The position numbers and the translations under genes are program-made. Below are positions 10,560 to 19,235 of a stretch of 19,235 bases of DNA, in pieces (within the stretch, counting starts at the first letter, position 1; each line of letters begins with the position of its first letter). The stretch is from Gonium pectorale (taxonomy: Eukaryota; Chlorophyta; Chlorophyceae; Chlamydomonadales; Volvocaceae): contig LSYV01000024.1 in NCBI GenBank assembly GCA_001584585.1, positions 1,372,923 to 1,392,157 of the forward strand, given 5' to 3'. Below the pieces are notes generated by a model. That model saw only the letters and a program-made list of their open reading frames with translations, was not told the DNA's origin and made no database searches.

Positions 10560-10630
10560 CTCGTGTTGACCAACAGGCGGGGAAATGGGCCGGCCCTCCG
10601 CCACAGCGGCATGCACATAGCGCCTCGGAA
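10560..10630 (+). repeat. Dispersed 60-70 bp repeat, copy 2
   Basis: Direct copy of 9930-9995: it shares the CACGCTCGTG segment, GGGAAATG, CGGCCCTCCGCCACAGCGGC and ATGCACATAGCGCCTCGGAA. Differences are scattered single bases. No terminal inverted repeats or coding sequence accompany it. Confidence 0.65.
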
Positions 10631-10710
10631 GCCCAAGTACATACACCGCCAGTCTGCCCAGGCCTACTCTGGACCGATACGAGGCGTACCGCTCGGCAAA
10701 TGAGCACACT

Positions 10711-10763
10711 GTACAACTTCAAGAGTCAGTCTGCACACGCGGATGCGGCTGCGCGGGCTGCTC
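10711..10763 (+). repeat. Duplicated flank block, copy 1
   Basis: The sequence around GAGTCAGTCTGCACACGCGG and ATGCGGCT recurs at 16967-17017 as GAGTCAGTCTGCGTACGCGG and ATGCGGCT, with two substitutions in 28 bases and further similarity on both sides. The GCTCGGCAA motif just upstream is shared too. The offset (about 6.25 kb) fits that between the two ankyrin-type genes. Confidence 0.65.
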
Positions 10764-11739
10764 ACCGTGCGTGGCTGCAACAGGGCCGTGTACGGCTTCT
10801 GCACCCATAACCCCAACCCTGAGGGGTTCCTGCCACCTCGAGTAAGCCTTTTCGCGCTGCTACGGTGGCCTCGGCGCTTGTCTACACTTGCAGCCTCCCC
10901 GCCGTCCTCATCCCTCGCCGCGGCCTCTTTACTACCCGGAGCACGATCAAATACCAGTATGGCCGTAGAACCCCGGTGGGACTCGCGGCCCAACCGAACC
11001 CAACTAAGCCCTCCGACAACCGTTAAGCGGGCGACCTCGCGCCACCCTTTCCGGCCCGGCAGCCCTCACGCTGCAAGGGGGGCTCAACCTGTCCACCCCT
11101 CGTTGTACCCGTGTGCAGCGCCTGGATGGGGCAGCGCCGGCGGAGCCCTCCCGAGCCACACCCAGAGCTCTGCACTTCAGCCGCCGCCCTTCACCCACAT
11201 GCAGTGTTTCTCATTGCGTCACCAAATGCCCAGTTGTCCCCTCCCCGCTACTGCATTAGCGCCCTCCCCCCCTCAGCGTAGCCCGTGCAAGTAACGAGGG
11301 CCGTGTGGCACAGCTCCTGCCACCGCTCCCAACTACGGAGCTCCCACCGGTCTGGTCGGCTCCGAGCGGTGCCGCACACAGACACACAGACACACGCGCG
11401 GGGCCGAGGGGTTACGAGCTGCATCCGCCAGAGCGGATCAGCAGCGCATGTCGCCTGTTGCGGAGCGGGTAAGACCCCTAAAAGAGCCAGCTTCGATTCG
11501 GCTCATATCTAGCTTGAGCGTTTCACCAGTGCAAACACTGTCCCACGGCGAGAGGACTAGCAGCGCCCGCACTGCTCGCCATACGGACACACAACGTCCT
11601 CTGCCGGCCGATTGTTCCCCCCGTGCACGCACCGCTTTTGCCTTCCCCCTCCCCAACACAGCACCCCAACACAGCACAAACCTTAACGTCACCACACACA
11701 AGCACCCGCAGCGCCTGCAGCCCACCCGCTGCCGCCTCA

Positions 11740-11919
11740 GAGACGCCGCAGCAATCGCGGTATACCGCCGCCAGTGCCACGGTCAGCCCCCTATGCGGAT
11801 TAATCACTGCCAACCACTGCCTCCCTGCGCGACGCCCTGCCCTTCCACTCCTCCCACCGCCCGGATGCCATGCCGCCACCCCATGCCCCATGCCACCGCC
11901 GCTCTGCCGCTAGCCCGCG
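11740..11919 (-). other. 3' flank / 3' UTR of ankyrin-type gene 1, duplicated
   Basis: The 180 bases immediately downstream of the gene 1 stop align by eye with the corresponding bases downstream of gene 2 (about 17828-18020). Shared pieces include the CGCCGCAGCAATCGC region and the GCGCTAG...GCTGCCGGCGG region spanning the stop codon. This shows that the duplication took in flanking DNA and not only a spliced transcript. I see no TTACA (TGTAA on the minus strand) close to the gene 1 stop. Confidence 0.6.
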
Positions 11920-13841
11920 CTAGGGCTGCCGGCGGGCCACGAGCTCCCCCAGCTGCTCCAGAACCTGCCTTGCCCGCTGAGGCATCCCGCGGCGCCACTC
12001 CTTCATCCTCTTGGCGGCAAGCTTGCGGTCTACGGGGCAGCCGTGCTCGAGCATCCAGCGCAGCAGCGGCAGCGGGGAGATTGCAAACTGGGCGGTGGCG
12101 GCGGCGAAGAAGAAGACCTTCCCGTCAGGGCCCCAGGGCACGCCCAGCCGCCGCAGGCACCGCGCCATGGCCAGGTCGCCGCTGCGCCAGGCATCGATGT
12201 ACGGCTGCCCGCTGTCCTGTGTACGGCGGTCACACATAACGCCGCACATATCAACACCATTTACAGCCCATGTTGGCGCAACTGAGGAGGTCGGGTATGC
12301 GCAAAACCCTATTCCTTGTTCATTGTCCGGCGCTGCAGGAATGGGCGTAACGCCTCCTCTCTTGCTCACGGCCGCCTGATCTTACCAACAGCATGACACC
12401 GCAACAGTCTTTCTGCTGGACCAGTTGTGCTCCCAGCAACCCTTCACGCTGACCCCCGTCCCGGCCTTGGTCCCCCGTCTCGAGTAACCTTCCGCCCCAC
12501 CTCCATGGGGCAGCCTTGCTCCACTAGCCACTCCAGCGCCGCCTCGCAGCCCGCCTTAACCGCCTCTGAGTAGGCATGACTGTCCCAGGGGCAGCCGCGC
12601 TGCCGCAGCCAGGCCAGCACCTCCACGCTGCCCGACCCCGCAGCGGCCTTGAAGGCGACACTGTTCAGCTCCGACAACTGCGCCTCCAGCAGCCAGGCCA
12701 GTACGTGCAAGTGCCCGCCCCGAGCCGCCAGGATGGCGGATTCGTTGGAGTACTGGTGCAGGAGCCAGCCGGCCGTGTGCAGGGCCTGCAGCGACGCCAG
12801 GTGCCCGCCCCCCGCCGCATGAAAAGCGGCTTCAGGGCCGGCATCGTCTGCCGGCACCTCCGCCAGCAGGTACTGCAGCACGGTCGTGTTGCCGCTGCGG
12901 GCGGCGGCCAACACCGCATCCCCGTCGACCGGATACCCCCGCCCCCGCAGCCAGGTCAGGCGGGCCAGTGCCCCGCCATCGTCGGGCAGGCTGACGGCCT
13001 TGGCCGCTGCGTCCTCGCTGCGCAGAGCCCCCTGCGCCTCCAGCCACTCCACCTTGGCGGCCCAGTCGGACGTGGGGCTGCCGGCCGCAGAGGAGAGAAT
13101 GTATGCTATTGAATCCGGAACCATGGACGCCCCGAAGCGCAGCCAAGCGCGCTGGAGGGCGGGCAGGTCGCAGGCGTGAGCCACAGCGTTCAGGTATGAC
13201 AACACGCCTTCGACAGCGGGGTTCTGTTGGAGCAGCCACTCCGCTAGGTCCGCGTGGCCGCCCCTCGCGGCTGCGCAGACCACCTCGGCATCCAATGCTG
13301 TGTGGTCAATCGCGAGCAGCCACTCGCACACGTGCCGTCGGCCCCCAGTGGCGGCCGCCACCAATGCGCAATCTGTACGGCAAGCGTTCGCGAGATCGTC
13401 CGTGCGGCGGCTGTAGTACCAGAGCCATTGGCACATGGAGAGCTGCCCCGCGCCGGCAGCAGACGCAAACGCTTCAGCAAGACCCCCACAGAGGCCTGCC
13501 GCCTGCAGCGCCACCTCCATGTTTGGCAGCACGCCGCTGGCCGCCACGAGGCACACCAACTGCTTTCGCCGCTCCAGAGTCAGGCCCCGCGTGGCGCCCG
13601 GCGCGAGCCAGTGCGCCGCGAAGACGTGGGGAGGCACGGGCTGCGAGAGATGGATGGTGGTGTGCTGCGGGCTGTTGAAGTGTCCCGCCGTGGCCTTGTT
13701 GACTCGGCGAAACGTCGCCGCAGTATCGTTGGCTTCAAGGCAGCAAACGATGCGCTCCGCCAACTCGGGAAGGAGCTGCGGCCATACGCGGAGCGACCAA
13801 TGACCAGGAACCGGCACCACTGCAGCTTGCTGCTCCGCCAT
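11920..13841 (-). CDS. F-box-like/ankyrin-type repeat protein, copy 1 (complete)
   Basis: Exon 1 is 13841-12501 (447 codons) and exon 2 is 12216-11920 (98 codons plus stop), for a 545-residue product. The intron 12500-12217 has donor CATGGAG|GTGGGG and acceptor ACACAG|GACAGC, phase 0. Residues about 15-55 (VWPQLLPELAERIVCCLEAN, then AATFRRVNKATAGHF) resemble an F-box-like module. The rest is a string of degenerate 30-35-residue helical repeats with recurring A-ARGGH and L-WL signatures (CAAARGGHADLAEWLLQQNP, AARGGHLHVLAWLLEAQL, AAGSGSVEVLAWLRQRGCPW, WLVEQGCPME). Exon 2 continues the pattern with RSGDLAMARCLRRLGVPWGP. Such proteins form a large family in Chlamydomonas. The role is probably protein binding, perhaps as an SCF ubiquitin-ligase adaptor; that is inference. 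A paralog lies 6.1 kb away with the same intron position. Confidence 0.85.
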
Positions 13842-14060
13842 CGCGCTCCGCTAAATGCTGCTCAGTAACGTTTGCTTGAGTCGTAAGAGAAGGCCCGCAC
13901 AACAAAGAGCGGGTATAGATTTGAAACTGCGCCGAACTGGAAGCGACTGCATGAGATAATGATAAGAAAGGTCGTGTATGCTTCTTCCAGGAAGACCTTT
14001 GCCGTACCGCCATGTGCCAGGGTGACGCGTGCCGTCGCGTGCCTTATGGCCCCCCCGGAG
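13842..14060 (-). promoter_or_regulatory. Upstream region of ankyrin-type gene 1
   Basis: This is the sequence directly 5' of the gene 1 start codon. On the minus strand it is less GC-rich than its surroundings (ATCTATACCCGCTCTTTGTT near 13899-13918 and ATGATAAGAA-type A/T sequence near 13956-13968 on the plus strand). It presumably carries the 5' UTR and promoter. No defined element can be named. Confidence 0.3.
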
Positions 14061-14120
14061 GACCCTCCCGGCCGCCGGGCCCCAGGGCACGCCCCGCCCC
14101 CGCAGGCAGCCGTCGCGGTC
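14061..14120 (-). pseudogene. Relic of the ankyrin-type gene last exon
   Basis: On the plus strand this stretch contains CCGGGCCCCAGGGCACGCCC followed by a CGCCCCCGCAGGCA segment. That matches the GVPWGP-coding part of the final exon of gene 1 (about 12119-12165) and gene 2 (about 18211-18262). On the minus strand one frame still reads CLRGRGVPWGPAAGRV, compared with CLRRLGVPWGPAGRV in gene 2. Similarity fades within about 60 bases on either side, no splice site is retained, and it sits upstream of gene 1. I take it as a fragment of a third copy. A chance GC-rich match is less likely given the length. Confidence 0.55.
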
Positions 14121-14143
14121 CACGCCCTCCACACGCGTGCGCC

Positions 14144-14334
14144 GATGTTACGATCGTCCGCCCTCCCGCACGGCGATGTTACGATCGTCCGCCCTCCCGC
14201 ACGGCGATGTTACGATCGTCCGCCCTCCCGCACGGCGATGTTACGATCGTCCGCCCTCCCGCACGGCGATGTTACGATCGTCCGCCCTCCCGCACGGCGA
14301 TGTTACGATCGTCCGCCCTCCCGCACGGCGATGG
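14144..14334 (+). repeat. 31-bp minisatellite, six perfect copies
   Basis: The unit begins GATGTTACGATCGTCCGCCC and ends TCCCGCACGGC, and is repeated head to tail from 14144, 14175, 14206, 14237, 14268 and 14299. A broken seventh start (GATGG) follows at 14330. All six copies appear identical. Each holds the 8-base palindrome ACGATCGT. The period is not a multiple of three, so any translation cycles through all three frames and coding is unlikely. The array lies about 300 bases upstream of gene 1. Confidence 0.95.
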
Positions 14335-14918
14335 GCGGGCCGTCATCAGGGTTGTGCGGCAACAGCAGGTAGGACGCGGGCATGTTGCCCCCACGCCGAC
14401 GCCGCCGGTAGCGCACTCTGCTACAGCTTCCTGCCACCTGCAGCAAAATGAGGGCACGCAGCGGCCCAGCGGCGTAAGGTCCGGTGTCCTAATCATCACC
14501 GGGCACTCCGTGGTTGGGACTATCAGGCTCCGCCCGCTCGCTGCCAAGCTGGCTGCCCGCACCTGGGGCCGGGGTGCCCCCCACCTGGTGATCCCTCTAC
14601 CCTACCCCCCTCCCTCGACTGCTGTCCCGAGCTGCGGCCCTGGCTGCAGCCGCGGCTGCCCGCCTGCCGTACCCTCTCGCCTATTCGTCAACTGTCGTCT
14701 CTCTAACCGCCAGCCTTTCCGACAGAGCTGGAACCGCCCCCAACCAGGCGGAGGCGTGGTGGCAGGCCCAACGGGTGCGGCGGGACCCTAAGGGAAGCGT
14801 CCCTTGACCAGCAGCCGCGAGCTGTTAGCGGACCTGCTCGGCAGAAGGCGCTGCGCATCCGTGAATGGACTGGCGATACCGCGCCGTGCACGCAGTATGT
14901 CGTGACAACCATGTGGCT
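14335..14918. other. Non-coding stretch between two satellite arrays
   Basis: I see no recognisable gene, RNA or mobile element here. Open frames that cross it read through the 31-bp array and have no domain similarity that I can identify. Confidence 0.4.
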
Positions 14919-15128
<210 letters not shown>

Positions 15129-15682
15129 GGCATGGCGCTTGCCGGAGGGAGCTGCGCTCAGGCACACGATGCGGCCCTGGAACGGGCCCTACCAGCGGCC
15201 ATTAGTACCGTAAGGCGATAACCAACCGGAGCCTGCCATCTGTGCGCACGGCTGCGGTACTGGGGGCGTTGGCCATGTGGGCAGGCATGCATGGCGTCCT
15301 TGCCGTACGTGCACGCTTCGCTGGTGTGTGGAGCCCGGTCTGCGACGCCTTGGCGCCAGGTAGGTGGGTGCGGATGACGGGGGAGCCTCCCACATGCCTG
15401 CGCGGTGGTGGGGCGCGCAGGGACCCGGGCTGTACGAGAGCCGGTACGACAGGTACGACCGGTACACTGGGGCGCACATGGACCCGGGCACCCGCCGGCG
15501 TCGCCCCATTCCGCCCACTACGTACGGTACGGGGTACGGCCCGCCTTGCGATGCATCGGAGGGGCCCACAAAGGTGCAGATGCGCGCATCGGCCATCGGG
15601 CACCAGACGTCGCCCCAACTAGGAAGATACGGTCTGCCTCTCGATTGACGGAGGGTCCTACACGATAGAGCTGTGGGGAAAC

Positions 15683-15741
15683 TGGGTGGCAAGGAGCCAG
15701 GACGAGGCGGCTCGGGGCGACAGGCCGTGCCGGTCACCCAC
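15683..15741 (+). repeat. Dispersed duplicate block, copy 2
   Basis: Counterpart of 9750-9811, sharing GGCAAGGAGCCAGG, the GACGAGGCGGCT/GACGAAGCGGCT segment, and GGTCACCCACG. Spacing between the shared words differs by only a few bases. Confidence 0.6.
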
Positions 15742-16438
15742 GCATGGGAATGAATGTGTGACTCCCAAGCAGCCCGGGACAAAGTGCGTCGTGTCCTGCG
15801 CGCAGCATGACACGCTCAGGATGGTTATGCCTTCTGGAAACAGGCCAGGCCTCCGCCACAGCGGTGTGCACGGCGTGATGCGCCACGCCGGATCCGCCGC
15901 CGTGTCACATCACAATAGTATGGAACGACACATAGTCTTCTGCATGCGCTCCCTGCGATTGCCAGGGTTCTATCCTCAGCACATATCGGGTACGGTGCGC
16001 TTCATTGCACGCCCGGACGTGCAGCCATCTTGGAAAAACACCCTACCTGTTGCGACGGGCTTCGCACCGCGACCCACGGTTCAGCAGCTGGGATGGTGCG
16101 TCGGCCGCCTGACCTGTAAGAACTGCTCTCAAACACAACATTGTATTCATCTTCAAACATCCCGGACTTGCACACGCGGCAAGCTCGTTGTTCCCGGGGC
16201 AGATGAGAATCCCTATAAACAGCGACTGGCCAAGCACAGACACGAAAACGGGCAACCGCGTGTACCTGCAGCTAGGCAGGGAGACAAACTGGTACCGCAG
16301 GCAAGAAGCACTTCTCACTGGTTACAGTAGTTCACGTAACCAACCGCCATGCCCAGCAGTAGAGTCCCCCGGGGCGAAGGCCATCTATGGCCGGCACTCA
16401 GATCCCGACCGCCCTGCCCTCGACCCCCCATGTTACAA

Positions 16439-16504
16439 CTGCACTAGTGGCCGGAGTGCATTAACCATGGGTCGGAATGACTGCACTATTGGCCGGAATG
16501 CATA
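16439..16504 (+). repeat. Two copies of a 24-bp hairpin-prone repeat, 42-bp period
   Basis: CTGCACTAGTGGCCGGAGTG then CATT at 16439-16462 recurs as CTGCACTATTGGCCGGAATG then CATA at 16481-16504. The first copy contains perfect six-base inverted arms TGCACT/AGTGCA around AGTGGCCGG less the arms. A third, weaker ATGGCCGGCACT lies near 16388. No mobile-element gene accompanies it. Confidence 0.6.
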
Positions 16505-16966
16505 GAGTTCAATCGCACTCATACCTCAAGCGCCAGGGGAGCGGTAGGCAACAAACACGGGAAAAACACGAACCACTTTACACCCCAAACCGTGACACCG
16601 GACGGCACGCGGGGCGACCGGGGAGGAGGGTGGGAGATTAAGGGCACTCTCTTGGCAGGAGAACAAGCCCTTACAACTACAATGCAAAACGGCAGTTAGC
16701 AAGGCACACGAGCGAGGCAAAAAGGGACCCCGGAGCAGCGGTGCCGTAAACCTTGCCCAAACACACGCCCTGCTTCCACGGAACACGGCGGACTACCCGC
16801 AATCAGCAAACTTACATGCCTTGCACCACGTCCGACAAGTTGAAGTGTTGAACCTTACAGCTCACCGTCATTGCACCCATGACTCGTCTATACCGGCAGT
16901 ACGAGCGTTTAGTACCCGCTCGGCAACAGTACGCTGAACGACTCCACGACAGGTGTTACTCTTCAG

Positions 16967-17017
16967 GTACGACTTCAGAGTCAGTCTGCGTACGCGGATG
17001 CGGCTCTTGGGGCTGCT
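16967..17017 (+). repeat. Duplicated flank block, copy 2
   Basis: Counterpart of 10711-10763, with GAGTCAGTCTGC, TACGCGGATGCGGCT and then GGGCTGCT in the same order. Confidence 0.65.
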
Positions 17018-17221
17018 ACCCGAGGCGTCGGTGCTCGCCAGCGTCGTCAGCTGCTGCCCCCCGCCCCCGCCGTCTTCGCCCTTCACCGCTGCCCAATGAA
17101 CCCCTCATCGCCGTTATTGCATCAGCCGCCCCCTACCCCTTCAGCGCAACAGGAGCTGGTCGGGTGGCACAGCGCCTGTCAAGGCCCCAGACTACGTCCA
17201 ACCCCGTCGTCCCAACCAGCC

Positions 17222-17226
17222 GTTAC
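17222..17226 (-). terminator. TGTAA poly(A) signal candidate for ankyrin-type gene 2
   Basis: TTACA on the plus strand is TGTAA on the minus strand. It is the first one I found downstream of the gene 2 stop at 18021, but it lies about 800 bases away. Other TTACA words occur further on (16855, 16671). Weak evidence only. Confidence 0.2.
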
Positions 17227-17493
17227 AAGGCACCGCAGTGCAGCGTGTGGACCCTCTTCCCACCAGGGATGGGTCTTCCGCCGGTCCGGTGCGGGCTCCG
17301 TGCGGGGCTGCACAAACACATACACACACATACGCAAACTCGAGGTACGACGCTGCGCCACAGGAGGTCTCAGCAGCGAAAGCCGCCTGTTGTGGCACGC
17401 TGCGTGCACTGAGGGAGCGCTAGATCCGGTTCATTCCATGCCTAGCTGCAGCGCTTTCGGGCTGCAACATAGCCCAACCCGGGGTTGCGCGGC

Positions 17494-17660
17494 GCCCACG
17501 CTGAAGCACTTCACCCCCCGCCCGGCCGGGCGTTACCTGTCTCCACCCACGCTGACCGCCCACGCTCTCCGCCTATGCTCACGCTGACCGCCCACCTCTC
17601 CGCCCACGCTGACCGCCCACGCTGAAGCACTTCGCCACCTGCCCGGCGTGACCTGTCTCC
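17494..17660 (+). repeat. Nested repeat: 47-bp direct repeats flanking a short array
   Basis: CCCACGCTGAAGCACTTC, a GCCCGGC word and ACCTGTCTCC occur at 17494-17543 and again at 17616-17660. Between them CACGCTGACCGCCCAC occurs three times, starting at 17548, 17580 and 17605, with CTCTCCGCC spacers. The arrangement looks like slippage or unequal exchange of an initial unit. It lies in the downstream flank of gene 2. Confidence 0.7.
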
Positions 17661-17827
17661 TCTGAGCATGCACCGCTTTTTCCTAACCGCCTGCTCACCC
17701 GGCAGCTGGCGCCCCGCTCCTTGTTATTCACACCCGTTCTCCTTCAACTGCCTCTCCCCCCCACCGCACACACAGCATGGCCCCTGAGCGGAACCACTCA
17801 AGCGTAGCCCCGCATGCAGTCCGCTCT

Positions 17828-18020
17828 TGCCGCCGGAGACCCGCCGCAGCAATCGCCATACGCCTACCGTGCTCAGTGCCGTGCTGCCTGTGTGTTCCCG
17901 CGCTGCCAGCCCCCATGCCTCCCCGCGTGACGACGTGCACTCCACCTCGCCCCATCGCCCGCATGCAATGCCGCTACCCTCCACCTATACTACCGCTACC
18001 CTGCTGCTAGACCCCGCGCG
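17828..18020 (-). other. 3' flank / 3' UTR of ankyrin-type gene 2, duplicated
   Basis: Matches 11740-11919 by eye: the CGCCGCAGCAATCGC word, then a C-rich stretch, then GCGCGCTAGCGCTGCCGGCGG across the stop codon. Divergence here is clearly greater than in the exons. Confidence 0.6.
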
Positions 18021-19235
18021 CTAGCGCTGCCGGCGGTCCATATGCTCCTGCAGCAGCTGTAGAACCTGCCCAACCCAATGGGGCCTATCACTGCGCCACT
18101 GCTCCAGTCCCTTGCAGGTGGCCTCGAAGTCGATGGAGCAGCCCTCCTCCAGCATCCAGCGAAGCAGCGGCAGCGGAGCTCTTGACTGCGTGGCAGCGAC
18201 ATAGACGACCCTGCCGGCCGGGCCCCAGGGCACGCCCAGCCGCCTAAGGCAGCGCGCCGTGGCGAGGTCGCCGTTGCGGCAGGCCTCCAGGTACGGCTGC
18301 CCGCTGTCCTGCACGGCGGTAATAACAAGTTGTGCGGCAGATATTAAAACCATTTGAAACCCATCACTGGCGCAATGACATGCTTACGGCATGCACACGA
18401 CTTTATTTCCCACCTCACACCCGCCTTATATAACAAAAGACATAACAACTCAGCTGCTTTGCTGCTGTTCGGAGCAAGATGTTCCCCCAGCGACCCTTTG
18501 CGTTATCCAACGTCCCGGCCTTGGGTCCCCCCGCCACACCTCCATGGGGCAGCCCTGCTCCACTAGCCACTCCAGCACCGTCTCACAGCCCGCCGCAACC
18601 GCCCCCAAGTAGGCATGACTGTCCCAGGGGCAGCCGTGCTGCCGCAGCCAGGCCAGCACCTCCACGCTGCCCGACCGCACAGCGGCGTTGAACACGTCCT
18701 CGTGCAGCTCCAACAGCTGCGCCTCCAGAAGCCAAACCAGCACGTGCAAGTGCCCACCCCTTGCTGCGCTGGCGGCACAGTTGTAGCGGCGCGGACGCTT
18801 GAGCATGCCGGCCGCGTGCAGGGCCTGCAGCGACGCCAGGTGCCCGCCACTGAACGCCGCCTGACAAGCTTCCATGTAGTCGGCACCGCCTATAGGCCCC
18901 TCCGCCAGCAGGTACTGCAGCGCCGCAGTGTTGCCGCTGCGGGCGGCGGCCAACACCGCATCCCCGTCGACCGGATACCCCCGCCCCCGCAGCCAGGTCA
19001 GGCGGGCCAGTGCCTCGCCATCGTCGGGCAGGCCGGCGGCCCTCGCCGCTGCGTCCTCGCGGCGCCGAGCCCCCTGCGCCTCCAGCCACTCCACCTTGGC
19101 CGCCCAGTCGGGCGTGGGGCTGCCGGCCGCATAGGATAGCACGCCCAAACACGGCCCGAAGCGCAGCCACGCGCGCTGGAGAGCGGGCAGGTCGTGACCG
19201 TGAGCCACGCCGTTCAGGACCCAGAAGCCGGCGTT
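18021..19235 (-). CDS. Ankyrin-type repeat protein, copy 2 (5' end outside window)
   Basis: Two exons are visible: the 3' part of exon 1 from the window edge at 19235 to 18540 (232 codons), and exon 2 at 18308-18021 (95 codons plus stop). The intron 18539-18309 has donor CATGGAG|GTGTGG and acceptor GTGCAG|GACAGC at exactly the same place and phase as in copy 1. The frame is open through 19235, so no start codon should be placed at the GTG near 19208. The residues align with copy 1 from about NAVAHACDLPALQRAWLRFG onward, with near-identical runs such as LARLTWLRGRGYPVDGDAVL and GSVEVLAWLRQHGCPWDSHA. Copy 2 lacks a few residues in the segment after LRFG and has its own last-exon middle. Both frames are intact, so both copies may be functional. 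The expected F-box-like N terminus lies outside the window. Confidence 0.85.

Larger units (their letters stand above)
9267..11919. other. Long non-coding, repeat-bearing region
   Basis: This 2.65-kb stretch lies between the convergent ends of HCCS and the first ankyrin-type gene. Long open frames exist on both strands but show no recognisable domain and cross visible direct repeats. It should hold both 3' UTRs. A TGTAA at 10130-10134 on the plus strand is the first candidate poly(A) signal I see for HCCS, but it is about 860 bases past the stop. Several segments recur near 15680-18020, consistent with a segmental duplication. Confidence 0.55.
15129..18020. other. Long non-coding region resembling the 9750-11919 flank
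   Basis: No recognisable gene is present in these 2.9 kb. Several blocks recur in the same order and orientation as in the flank downstream of ankyrin-type gene 1: 15683-15741, 15825-15880, 16967-17017 and 17828-18020. This supports a duplicated segment of at least several kilobases. GTAC-rich sequence at 15428-15540 (repeated GGTACGAC-like words) and two short local repeats (16439-16504 and 17494-17660) are its other visible structures. Confidence 0.5.

Noticed and set aside
9823..10722. 299-residue open frame on the minus strand
   Set aside because: It crosses two copies of a direct DNA repeat, has no recognisable domain or hydrophobic pattern, and lies in sequence duplicated elsewhere as non-coding flank.
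14144..14334. CRISPR array
   Set aside because: The repeats are contiguous with no spacers and the genome is eukaryotic.
14012..14791. 259-residue plus-strand open frame
   Set aside because: It is mostly the translation of the 31-bp minisatellite and GC-rich filler; overlapping frames translate the same repeat equally well.
15189..15782. 197-residue minus-strand open frame
   Set aside because: It has no recognisable domain and overlaps a block duplicated from the non-coding flank near 9750.

Overview
The window looks like nuclear DNA of a chlorophycean green alga of the Chlamydomonas/volvocine type. The evidence is the high GC content, genes split into many short exons, donors mostly GTGCG/GTGGG/GTGAG, C-rich acceptors ending in CAG, a TGTAA candidate poly(A) signal, and the gene content. 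That content is a plant/algal hydroxyproline O-arabinosyltransferase, a eukaryotic holocytochrome c synthase, and tandem F-box-like/ankyrin-type repeat genes of a kind that is strongly expanded in Chlamydomonas. The species assignment is inference; I could run no search.

Layout. (1) 46-2185, minus strand: a four-exon gene of unknown function whose exons join with matching phases; its 3' end leaves the window. (2) 2186-2705: a divergent intergenic region. (3) 2706-6362, plus: a six-exon Golgi-type hydroxyproline O-arabinosyltransferase (HPAT/RDN1-like, GT95), recognised along its whole length. (4) 6363-7021: 3' UTR and intergenic sequence. (5) 7022-9266, plus: holocytochrome c synthase (HCCS, mitochondrial cytochrome c heme lyase). 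Its last four exons are secure, but the N-terminal splice is ambiguous. (6) 9267-11919: non-coding, repeat-rich. (7) 11920-13841, minus: a complete two-exon, 545-residue protein with an F-box-like N terminus and degenerate ankyrin-type repeats. (8) 14061-14120: a short relic of the last exon of the same family. (9) 14144-14334: a 31-bp minisatellite; 14919-15128: a pure run of 35 hexanucleotides. (10) 15129-18020: non-coding sequence that repeatedly resembles 9750-11919. (11) 18021-19235, minus: a second, partial copy of the ankyrin-type gene, running off the right edge.

The main structural point is that the right half appears to be a tandem segmental duplication with a period of about 6 kb. 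Both the ankyrin-type gene and several kilobases of its downstream flank recur, with the copies diverged mainly outside the exons. The left half is ordinary housekeeping and secretory-pathway gene content, apart from the unrecognised minus-strand gene paired head-to-head with HPAT. The genes do not form an operon or an obvious common pathway. HPAT acts on hydroxyproline-rich wall/extracellular glycoproteins in the secretory pathway, HCCS attaches heme to cytochrome c in the mitochondrial intermembrane space, and the ankyrin-type paralogs are probably protein-binding (possibly ubiquitin-ligase adaptor) proteins. I found no CRISPR, tRNA, rRNA, or intact transposon.
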